From the NCBI GenBank assembly GCA_008636105.1, contig VSDH01000003.1, positions 102,875 through 166,874 on the forward strand: a stretch of 64,000 nt of DNA. Direction: 5' to 3'. The position numbers and the translations under genes are program-made. Every line of letters starts with the position of its first letter. Positions within the stretch are counted from its first letter, which is position 1. Of this stretch, positions 9,694 to 17,582 are shown piece by piece. The DNA comes from Candidatus Scalindua sediminis (GTDB lineage: Bacteria > Planctomycetota > Brocadiia > Brocadiales > Scalinduaceae). The notes under the pieces were generated by a model. The model was not told where the DNA came from and searched no databases. It saw nothing but the letters and a program-made list of their open reading frames with translations.

Positions 9694-10848
9694 ATGTTGA
9701 ATCTAGAAAAGGTCGATTTACCTTCCTTCCAGGAGACAAAATGGTTTGATTTGTCACCTGGTGAATGGTTGCCGGTGGTTATATCAATACACTTTGATCC
9801 TTATCATGGTACTCGATACTGGCTTAACAAAGAGAAGGAGTTGGGAATTGATGCGATAAAAGAGATAAAAACGCTAGATGATTTAAAGATTCTTGGGCCA
9901 ATGTGTGAAGATGATTTGAGAAGATACCCAATTGAACATTTCATTCCAAAGGCCTTTTTAAACGGGAAGAAAGATTTTATTCTCGGTGAAACTGCAGGTA
10001 CCACGGGTACGCCTAAAGTAACTGCTTACAGAAGGGGTGAATTCCATGCAACCTTTGTTGACTGGTTTGGCTATATCGCTGAAAAGCGAGGGTTTCCTAC
10101 TGGAGGTAACTGGTTATGGATCGGACCAAGTGGTCCGCACATAATAGGAAAGGCGGTAAGACCAGTTGCAAATAGAATGGGAAGTATGGACCCTTTTTCT
10201 ATAGATTTTGACCCGCGCTGGGCAAAAAAATTGAAGCCGGAGACGATCGGAAGCAAGCGTTATCTGAAGCACATACTTGAACAGGCTTTAGACATAATAG
10301 AGACACAGGAAATTGATGTGTTGTACACAACACCCCCTGTTCTTGAGGCATTGTCTACAAGGATGAACATTGATAAGAGAATGGCAATCAAAGGCGTGCA
10401 TTACGGTGGCGTATCAATAGGAAAAGATGCGTATAAAAGGTTTAAGAAAGAGTATTTTCCAGAGGCAATTCACATATCCGGATACGGTAATACACTTTTT
10501 GGCCTATGTCTCGAGATAGAAGAATCACCGACATATGACCTGGAGTACTACCCCTCTGGACCAAGGATGATAGTACAAATAGTCTCAACTGTAAATGGTT
10601 CCCATTTAAATGGGAACAAGCCAGGTTGTGAACGCCTGTCGGAGATAGTTGACTATGGCGAGGAAGGGCAGGTTGTATTTCACAGACTTGATGAAAGCTT
10701 TTTTATACCAAACATGTTTGAACGTGACAAGGCTGTTCGCATAGCTCCAACTCCTACCGCAACAGAGTACGGTATTAGGCAGGATGGTGTAAGAAATCCA
10801 ACATTGTTAGAAAATAATGATAAGGGAATTAAAACTGGTCTTTATTAA
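9694..10848 (+). CDS. PaaK-like acyl-activating (ANL superfamily) enzyme
   Basis: The adenylate-forming signature reads AGTTGTPKVTAY at about residue 105, matching the P-loop of phenylacetate-CoA ligase-like enzymes. The later motif SGYGNTLFG has the position of the family's A5 segment. At 384 residues it is shorter than PaaK (about 430) and seems to lack most of the small C-terminal lid domain. It should activate a carboxylic acid as its AMP ester, for transfer to CoA, a carrier protein or a reductase, which would fit the thioester reductase upstream. A palindromic stretch near 10595-10617 (ttcccatttaaatgggaa core) adds a short SHLNGN insert near the C-terminus. Confidence 0.72.
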   Translation: MLNLEKVDLPSFQETKWFDLSPGEWLPVVISIHFDPYHGTRYWLNKEKELGIDAIKEIKTLDDLKILGPMCEDDLRRYPIEHFIPKAFLNGKKDFILGETAGTTGTPKVTAYRRGEFHATFVDWFGYIAEKRGFPTGGNWLWIGPSGPHIIGKAVRPVANRMGSMDPFSIDFDPRWAKKLKPETIGSKRYLKHILEQALDIIETQEIDVLYTTPPVLEALSTRMNIDKRMAIKGVHYGGVSIGKDAYKRFKKEYFPEAIHISGYGNTLFGLCLEIEESPTYDLEYYPSGPRMIVQIVSTVNGSHLNGNKPGCERLSEIVDYGEEGQVVFHRLDESFFIPNMFERDKAVRIAPTPTATEYGIRQDGVRNPTLLENNDKGIKTGLY

Positions 10849-10879
10849 ATATTTCAAAACATTTTAGGAAGGTACATAT

Positions 10880-12889
10880 ATGAAACTTACAGAAGCTAAA
10901 GTAGAACTACTTGCTCCTGCTGGTAAATGGGGGGCCCTGGAGGCCGTCATAGAAGCCGGAGCAGATGCTGTCTATCTTGCAGGAAAACAGTTTAATATGC
11001 GTATGCATAGATCCGATTTCAACTTCACGAATGAGCAGTTGGCTCGTGCAGTAGAGTATGCCCACCAACGTGGTGTAAAGATTTATGTAACGGTAAATAA
11101 TTTACTTGGTGATAACGAAACAGAAAAGCTTTGCAAATACCTTATATACCTTCAGGAAATTAATGTAGATGCAATAATAATTCAAGACCTGGGGGTTATT
11201 TATCTTGTAAAGGAACTGGAGCTGGACATACCCATGCACGCAAGCACTATGATGAACGTACATAGCACAGAGATGGCAGTTGAGTTGAAAAGACTCGGTG
11301 TATCTAGAATAATTACGTCCCGTGATATTACACTCTCTCAGGTAAAAGAGATAGGTGAAAAGAGTGGAGTAGAAATGGAATACTTTGTTCATGGTGATAT
11401 GTGCGTCAGCCAGAGTGGTCAGTGTTACTCCAGCGGTATTCTGTTCGGTAAGAGTGCGAATCGTGGCGAATGCATGAAGCCATGCAGATGGAAGTATTCC
11501 ATTGTAGAAAGCAAATCTGGACAGGCAATTGGGAATTTACCGGAGGGGTACTTCCTTGCCTTGAAAGACATGTGCTTGTACCAGCATATACCAGAACTAA
11601 TTCAGGCAGGGATACGTTCTTTTAAGATAGAAGGAAGGATGCGACATGAAAAATTTCTTAGGCCCATTGTCGAATTATATCGTAAAGCTATTAATGAATA
11701 TCTGGATTCGCCATTCACGTACCAGTCCAGGATAGAAGATTTTGAGAATATGTACAAAGACAGAGTCAGAGAATTTACGACTTCAATGGCTTTTTCTCAT
11801 GCAACTTCCAGTACGTTTGATTATACAGGTATTAGAGAGCCTCTTTTCCTGAGTCGTGGATCAAAAGAAGAAAATCTAACAACCGAAGATCTAAACTATA
11901 ACCCATTTGAGATATCCAACGGCAATCAAAATAGTGAGAAGTTCCTTGCAGTTAAGGTGTCTACCATGAATGCAGTAAGGAAATCATTGGCTGCGGGTGC
12001 AGACTACGTTTACTTAAGTGGGGAAGTATCACCTACCCGGGGAGAAGGATGGACTAATAAACTTCTGGGGGAGACGTCTGAGATTGTTCACGATGCAGGG
12101 AAGAAGATTGTATGGGGGACACCTCGTATATGCACATCCCGTGAGATATCAGAGGTTGAATGGCTCTTTGAAAAGGCCGTGAAAGTTGATATTGATGGTG
12201 TACTTGTTCATAACATGGGTTCGCTACAACTTGCTAAACGGTTTGGCCTGAACATAATCGCAGACTTCTCATTTAACGTCTTAAACACAAATTCCATTAA
12301 GATACTGGAGGAATTAGGCGCAAGTCGAATAACCACGTCTCTCGAATCGTCATTTAATGACCTTTACCTGCTTGCAGGGAATTCAACTATTCCCGTAGAG
12401 TGCATAGTGCATGGCTCGCTTCCCGGCATGCTGCTTGAACATTGTTTGCCCGCAATGCTGGTTACAAAATCTAACGCTAAAGGGATTTGTAGACTGCCAT
12501 GCCGATATATCAACTATGCACTTAAAGATGAAAAAGGAGAGATAAGACCTATAGAAGTGGATCAATATTGCAGAAATCACATAATGTTTGCCACAGATTT
12601 ATGTGTACTGCCTTACCTTAATTCTTTCTTGATGACAGGTGTTGAGGTTTTTCGAATTGAGGCACAGTATTATGAAGATGACCTGGTAGAGACAGTCGTA
12701 AACATGTATCGAAAACGCATGGATTTATTAATGGGCAATCCTAATGTCTTTTATCCCTTACCAGAATCGGAATGGCACAGTTTAGTCGAAAAAAGTCCCA
12801 GAGGATTTAGCTTATGCGCATATTCTCAGGATATTACTCATTCAAGAAGTACCCTGGAAGTAATGAAGACTGCAACACAAGCAAGTTAG
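10880..12889 (+). CDS. peptidase U32 family protein (tRNA/rRNA hydroxylase type)
   Basis: The N-terminus ELLAPAGKWGALEAVIEAGADAVYLAG is the standard opening of U32 proteins. The signature block follows at about residues 165-205: YFVHGDMCVSQSGQCY then NRGECMKPCRWKY, with its cysteines. At 669 residues it is a long form, and a second cysteine block in the C-terminal half (CRLPCRYINY) echoes the first. Members with this architecture (TrhP, RlhA) are needed for prephenate-dependent hydroxylation of tRNA U34 or 23S rRNA rather than for proteolysis. I infer an RNA-modification role without choosing the target. A good AGGAAGG site lies before the start. Confidence 0.85.
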   Translation: MKLTEAKVELLAPAGKWGALEAVIEAGADAVYLAGKQFNMRMHRSDFNFTNEQLARAVEYAHQRGVKIYVTVNNLLGDNETEKLCKYLIYLQEINVDAIIIQDLGVIYLVKELELDIPMHASTMMNVHSTEMAVELKRLGVSRIITSRDITLSQVKEIGEKSGVEMEYFVHGDMCVSQSGQCYSSGILFGKSANRGECMKPCRWKYSIVESKSGQAIGNLPEGYFLALKDMCLYQHIPELIQAGIRSFKIEGRMRHEKFLRPIVELYRKAINEYLDSPFTYQSRIEDFENMYKDRVREFTTSMAFSHATSSTFDYTGIREPLFLSRGSKEENLTTEDLNYNPFEISNGNQNSEKFLAVKVSTMNAVRKSLAAGADYVYLSGEVSPTRGEGWTNKLLGETSEIVHDAGKKIVWGTPRICTSREISEVEWLFEKAVKVDIDGVLVHNMGSLQLAKRFGLNIIADFSFNVLNTNSIKILEELGASRITTSLESSFNDLYLLAGNSTIPVECIVHGSLPGMLLEHCLPAMLVTKSNAKGICRLPCRYINYALKDEKGEIRPIEVDQYCRNHIMFATDLCVLPYLNSFLMTGVEVFRIEAQYYEDDLVETVVNMYRKRMDLLMGNPNVFYPLPESEWHSLVEKSPRGFSLCAYSQDITHSRSTLEVMKTATQAS

Positions 12890-12891
12890 CA

Positions 12892-12966
12892 AATAAAGGG
12901 GACAGGCTACTTTTTGTCTACAAGACAATGGGAAGGTTTTCGAAAAAGTAGCCTGTCCCCTTTATT
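12892..12966. repeat. 75-bp inverted repeat with perfect 24-base arms
   Basis: Arms beginning aataaaggggacaggctac are exact reverse complements separated by 27 bases. It starts 3 bases after the U32 stop and ends 15 bases before the TPR gene start. Transcripts would carry a very strong hairpin. It lacks a clear T run, so it is a mobile-type repeat rather than a standard terminator. Confidence 0.9.
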
Positions 12967-12981
12967 AAAGAGGTATTAATT

Positions 12982-13749
12982 ATGACAATACTAAAAAACA
13001 CAGTTACGCTATTCGTTATTTTTCTGATTGTTTCTTTTAATACTACTACTTCAGATGCCGAAAATAACAGGTTTGAACAGGCAAAACGGCAACTTAAAGA
13101 TGGAATCCGTACGTATGATGAAGAATTATTGCAAGATGCAAAAGAGGTTTTCATTCAACTTGCTGACAACAATCCTTCTGATTATGTTTACGCCTATTAT
13201 GCTGCATTGACATATCTTAGTCTTTGTGATTTAAAAAACTTCGAGATAACAAAGAGTACAGTTAAGGCAGATAAAAAGCGATTAAAAACCAAAAGAATTT
13301 CCATGGCAGAGAAGGGATTAAACTACGCAGACAGGTCAATTGAACTTAATAATGATTTTTCGGATTCGCACAGGGTTAAAGGTACACTATTCTCTAACAT
13401 GATATCCGGTATGTTTTCAGGTATAAGATATGGTGGTATGGCTGAAGACGAAATAAACATAGCATTAAAAATTGAACCAAACAATGCGTTAGCAAAAATA
13501 GAAGTGGCTAGAGAATATATTAACAAACCCGGTCTTCTTGGAGGAAATGTTAAAAAAGGAATAGAAATCCTGGAGAAGATTTTAAAGGACAACCCTGAAA
13601 AAGAAAAAGGATATGTAAGTTTGGGCATTGCTTATGAAGAGATAGGAGAAAAAGAAAAGGCCATAAATACCTTTGAACATTTATTAAATATAAATCCTGA
13701 AAACATTGAGGCGAAATATAATTTAGATAGGCTTGTATCATCGAAATAA
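12982..13749 (+). CDS. exported tetratricopeptide (TPR) protein
   Basis: The 255-residue protein opens with a signal peptide (about residues 1-26, cleavage near TSDA-EN). The C-terminal half contains TPR units, best seen as NPEKEKGYVSLGIAYEEIGE then KAINTFEHLLNINPENIEAK. The domain usually scaffolds protein complexes. It is two bases from the aminotransferase and lies upstream of the cytochrome b cluster, so it may be a periplasmic assembly factor. The ribosome site gaggt sits 9 bases before the ATG. Confidence 0.75.
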   Translation: MTILKNTVTLFVIFLIVSFNTTTSDAENNRFEQAKRQLKDGIRTYDEELLQDAKEVFIQLADNNPSDYVYAYYAALTYLSLCDLKNFEITKSTVKADKKRLKTKRISMAEKGLNYADRSIELNNDFSDSHRVKGTLFSNMISGMFSGIRYGGMAEDEINIALKIEPNNALAKIEVAREYINKPGLLGGNVKKGIEILEKILKDNPEKEKGYVSLGIAYEEIGEKEKAINTFEHLLNINPENIEAKYNLDRLVSSK

Positions 13750-13751
13750 AA

Positions 13752-15062
13752 ATGAAAAATAGTGTTTCTTATATTGGTCCTGAAGAGATTATTAGGAAGA
13801 AGAATGAATTTCTCATCCCTTGTGTTTACCACTTTTATAATGAGCCCATGCAGATCGTAAGGGGAGAAGGCCAGTATCTCTTCGACCATCACGAAAAACG
13901 ATATTTGGATTTCTATGGTGGTGTCTCGGTATTAAGTGCAGGACATTGCCACCCGGAGATTGTAGAAAAGATTTCCGAGCAGGTAAAGACATTACAGCAC
14001 ACAACAACTATATATTTAACACAACCGATTGTTGACCTTGCCGAGAAGCTTGCACAAATTGCCCCGGGAAGTCTAAGAAGAAGTTTTTTCTGTGCCAGTG
14101 GATCTGAGGCTAATGAAGGTGCATTACTGCTTTCTCAGCTTTATACAGGAAGGCATGAATTTCTGTCCCTTTACAATAGTTTGCATGGCAGAACAAAATT
14201 AACAATGAGTGTAACAGGATTGAAATTCTGGCGCACTGATTCTAATCCTGTTGGAGGTATCAGTTTTGTACCTGGTGCTTATTGCTACCGTTGTATTTTC
14301 AATCTCAAGTATCCTGATTGCAATATAGAATGTGCAAGACAAATAGAAAATGTTATAGAAAAGTCTACATCAGGAGAGGTTGCAGCATTGATTGTTGAAC
14401 CTATTCAGGGTAATGGCGGTATCATTACACCACCAGATGAGTATTTTACAATAGTAAGAGAAATCTTAAACAAACATGGCATATTACTTATTACAGATGA
14501 GGTACAGACAGGATTTGGACGAACAGGAAAGATGTTTGCCATTGAACACTCAGGCGTTGAACCAGACATTATGACCTTTGCCAAGGCCATTGCTAATGGG
14601 ACTCCTGTTGGTGGTTTTATAACCAATGACAAAATCGCTTCATCTTATAAAAGACCGGGCGCTTCTACATTTGGAGGAAACCCTGTTACATGCGTGGCAG
14701 CTATGGCCACTCTGGACGTGATAGATAAGTATAACCTGGTTAAGAATGCAGAAACGATGGGGAAATATCTTAAGGATAAGTTGAGATCACTTCAAGACAG
14801 GTATGCATTGATTGGGGATGTGAGAGGAAGGGGATTGATGCTGGGAGCTGAACTCGTTAATCAGGACAAGGAACCTGCCACAAAAGAAACAGACACAATC
14901 CTTGAATATATGAAGGATAGGGGGGTGCTCATAGGGAAAACTGGAGCAAGTCGCAATGTCTTGACATTCCAACCTCCATTAATAATCACTAAGGATAGCA
15001 TCGATGAAGTAACTGATGTACTTGAAGGGGCATTGTCCTATGTGGAGAAGCATAAGGAATAA
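13752..15062 (+). CDS. class III PLP-dependent aminotransferase
   Basis: The 436 residues cover the full fold-type I aminotransferase. Visible landmarks are GSEANEGALLLS (cofactor phosphate loop), TDEVQTGFGRTGK (PLP-ring aspartate) and TFAKAIANGTPVGG with the Schiff-base lysine. The closest groups I recognise are alanine-glyoxylate transaminase 2-like, 4-aminobutyrate and acetylornithine-type enzymes; the substrate cannot be fixed by eye. It follows the TPR gene by two bases with no clear ribosome site, suggesting translational coupling. The 190-bp gap after it holds repeat debris (a ggggcacg...cgtgccc hairpin). Confidence 0.85.
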   Translation: MKNSVSYIGPEEIIRKKNEFLIPCVYHFYNEPMQIVRGEGQYLFDHHEKRYLDFYGGVSVLSAGHCHPEIVEKISEQVKTLQHTTTIYLTQPIVDLAEKLAQIAPGSLRRSFFCASGSEANEGALLLSQLYTGRHEFLSLYNSLHGRTKLTMSVTGLKFWRTDSNPVGGISFVPGAYCYRCIFNLKYPDCNIECARQIENVIEKSTSGEVAALIVEPIQGNGGIITPPDEYFTIVREILNKHGILLITDEVQTGFGRTGKMFAIEHSGVEPDIMTFAKAIANGTPVGGFITNDKIASSYKRPGASTFGGNPVTCVAAMATLDVIDKYNLVKNAETMGKYLKDKLRSLQDRYALIGDVRGRGLMLGAELVNQDKEPATKETDTILEYMKDRGVLIGKTGASRNVLTFQPPLIITKDSIDEVTDVLEGALSYVEKHKE

Positions 15063-15252
15063 TACCATAAGACATTAAAAACAAATATCGAACACCGAAT
15101 GTAGGGGCACGTGGCACCGTGCCCTTACACTTTCTGATCTTTCGTTCATTATTCATAATTCGTTGTTCTACATTCCCCGCCTGTCATCAGGCGGGCAGTT
15201 TTTTAGATTTGATTTGACATTTGGATTTTGTAATTTGTGTTTGTAACCCATT

Positions 15253-15963
15253 ATGATCAAAGCTTACAAAAAAGATAATTTTTTACAACGTATCAGAAAC
15301 TGGTTTGAAGAGCGGTATCAGCTAAACGAAGTAATCGAAAGAAACGTAAAGAGGAAATTGGTACCAAGAGGACTGAGCTGGTTTGTCTGTATGGGAGGAT
15401 TGTCATTAGTTGCGTTTATGATTCAAGCTGGTACAGGAATATTTTTGGCTTTTTATTACGTTCCTTCTGCCAGCGAGGCATTTAATAGTGTTCAATATAT
15501 AAGACATGCAATTCCCTATGGGTGGTTAATACAAAAAGTTCATGCTGTAACCCCACACTTTATGGTGTCTCTTATCTTTGCACACATGCTAAGAATATTA
15601 TTTAAGGGTATATATAAAAAACCAAGAGAGCTGCATTGGGTATCCGGTGCATCACTCCTGATACTAACGTTGATTATATGTTATACAGGAACTTATCTTC
15701 CTGCCAATAGCTTATCATATTGGGGAGTAAGTTCAGTTGGTGGCGAAGCTGCGATGCTGACTATGGTAGCAAATCCTATTGTGGGAACTTATCAGGATGT
15801 CCGCCTTGTCGGCACTGCCGAAGGTATGAGAGGTATGGTTTCCAGTCATGGTTTCGTCTTTATTTATACATTGCATACCATTGGTATACCGTTAATGATG
15901 TGTATTCTCATGGGATTTCATTTTTTGATGGTACGTAAGACAGGTATTTCAGAACCACTTTAA
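15253..15963 (+). CDS. cytochrome b6-type quinol oxidase subunit
   Basis: The 236 residues have four membrane helices. The heme-ligand pairs are His97/His111 (13 residues between) and His208/His223 (14 between). The 14-residue spacing in the last pair is that of b6-type, not mitochondrial-type, cytochrome b. As in b6f complexes the C-terminal half is a separate gene, which follows after 22 bases. The protein should carry two b hemes across the inner membrane and oxidise quinol. No Rieske iron-sulfur gene is present nearby; multiheme cytochromes follow instead. Confidence 0.9.
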   Translation: MIKAYKKDNFLQRIRNWFEERYQLNEVIERNVKRKLVPRGLSWFVCMGGLSLVAFMIQAGTGIFLAFYYVPSASEAFNSVQYIRHAIPYGWLIQKVHAVTPHFMVSLIFAHMLRILFKGIYKKPRELHWVSGASLLILTLIICYTGTYLPANSLSYWGVSSVGGEAAMLTMVANPIVGTYQDVRLVGTAEGMRGMVSSHGFVFIYTLHTIGIPLMMCILMGFHFLMVRKTGISEPL

Positions 15964-15985
15964 TATGAATTGAGGTTTGTTTTAT

Positions 15986-16384
15986 ATGGCAGACTACAGT
16001 AAAGGAAGAAGTCCGGAAGAACTGGAGTCTTTCTACCCTAACGAAATACTCAGACACATATTATTAATATTTCTTCTTATAAGTGCAGTTATACTTGGGG
16101 TAATATTTATCCCGGAATCATTTCAGAAATCAACTGATGAGTTTGCTGCACTTCAAACCAGACCCCCATGGTATCTACTTCCATTTTCCCAATTATTAAA
16201 TTTGTTAGAGAATAAGGCTACGTATATATCCATTCTAACAATAATTGCAATAACATTTATCAGCATCCCTTTTCTGGATAGAAAGTCTGAGAGGAGTTTA
16301 TGGGATAAACCCATTTTCCTTTCCATAATAGTTATTAGTTTGTCAATGATTATGTTATTAGGTTTGATTAGATTATTTCAATAA
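15986..16384 (+). CDS. cytochrome b6f subunit IV-like protein
   Basis: I chose the ATG at 15986, with tgagg 10 bases upstream, over the TTG at 15977. The 132 residues carry three hydrophobic helices. The quinol-site motif, PEWY in most cytochrome b proteins, reads PPWY here (RPPWYLLPFSQLL), so the catalytic glutamate position is proline. That change is notable because the Glu takes part in proton release at the Qo site, although related anaerobic complexes also vary it. It is the partner of the preceding cytochrome b6 and ends 2 bases before the next gene. Confidence 0.85.
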   Translation: MADYSKGRSPEELESFYPNEILRHILLIFLLISAVILGVIFIPESFQKSTDEFAALQTRPPWYLLPFSQLLNLLENKATYISILTIIAITFISIPFLDRKSERSLWDKPIFLSIIVISLSMIMLLGLIRLFQ

Positions 16385-16386
16385 AA

Positions 16387-17421
16387 ATGGCTAATAAGTA
16401 TTTGGGTATAACATCAGGTCTAATCGTTACGATGCTCCTGCTTACGGGTTGTACAATGAATCTACATCCGGAACTTGTCAAAAGGAGTGAGGAATTCCCA
16501 GGTTCTAAGAAATGTGGAGAATGCCATATTGATATTTACAACGAGTGGGCAGGTTCATTGCATGCCAAGAGTTATGTCAGTGAAGAATTCAGAGTCTCCA
16601 CCAACGATTATGAATTCAAGTTCTGTCTCGGTTGTCATGTACCGGAGACAATATTTACCCCTGATGGGACAGATGCTTCACAGGCAGAGTTTGTAGAGGA
16701 AGAAAAAAAACCAAGGACGCATAATCTGGAAGATGGTGTTGATTGTCAGAGTTGCCATCTTACTGTGGATTGTATGCTTGCAGGACCCCATTCGGGGATG
16801 GGACCGCATCCTATGGAAAAGAAGGAAGAGTTTTATCGCAGGAGCTACCTTTGTGGCAGGTGTCATGTTGAAACATTCAAAGAGTATTTAATGAATGCTC
16901 ATAATAATGACCATGACAAAACATGCCAGGATTGCCACATGCCTGCTGTTAAGCGTAAGTTGATACAGGGTGAGCCGTGGCAAAGACTACATAGACGGAA
17001 GGAAGGCAAAGCACACACATTTTCCAGTTTAAGTGCAATAAAAAATAGTGATGGTTTCATAGTGCTGTCATTTACTGAATTAAGCAACAAAAATAATCAA
17101 ATAAAGGGCGTCCTGGAAATCCAGAATAATATGCCTAATCACTCGATCCCTACCGGGAGCTATGGATATAGAGAGGTTCTTTTATTGATAAACCTTAAAA
17201 ATAGTTTTGGGGAAACAATCAAATCTAAACACGAAAGTATATTTGTTGAAATGGATACACAATTAAAGCCAATGGAAAAGAGGAAATACCCATTTGCGTT
17301 TGATATAGATGGCACAAACAAAGCAGCGAAAGAATTGGAGGCAATCCTTTTTAGAACGGACTTCAATAGAACTAATAAGACATTGCTGGCAAAGGTTGAG
17401 TCAAAAATAGGTACACCGTAG
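16387..17421 (+). CDS. pentaheme cytochrome c lipoprotein (c554-like)
   Basis: Five CxxCH sites are present: CGECH, CLGCH, CQSCH, CGRCH and CQDCH, all in the first 190 residues. The N-terminus is a lipoprotein signal with lipobox LLTGC, so the mature protein should be lipid-anchored facing the periplasm. The heme region resembles cytochrome c554-type proteins; the last 130 residues form a heme-free, beta-rich domain. It follows subunit IV by two bases and is the likely first electron acceptor of this cytochrome b complex, in place of or next to a Rieske protein. That role is inferred from position. Confidence 0.85.
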   Translation: MANKYLGITSGLIVTMLLLTGCTMNLHPELVKRSEEFPGSKKCGECHIDIYNEWAGSLHAKSYVSEEFRVSTNDYEFKFCLGCHVPETIFTPDGTDASQAEFVEEEKKPRTHNLEDGVDCQSCHLTVDCMLAGPHSGMGPHPMEKKEEFYRRSYLCGRCHVETFKEYLMNAHNNDHDKTCQDCHMPAVKRKLIQGEPWQRLHRRKEGKAHTFSSLSAIKNSDGFIVLSFTELSNKNNQIKGVLEIQNNMPNHSIPTGSYGYREVLLLINLKNSFGETIKSKHESIFVEMDTQLKPMEKRKYPFAFDIDGTNKAAKELEAILFRTDFNRTNKTLLAKVESKIGTP

Positions 17422-17582
17422 AAAGATTGAGGAATTGAAGAATTCAGGAATTAATGGATTGGAGGATTGAGAAATTCATGAACTTGTCATAAACTGTTCC
17501 TAATACCTAAATTCCTTAATCCCTTAATCCCTTAATGGCCATGCTGTATAACTCCGTGAACATGCGTGGCAAAAAATATATT

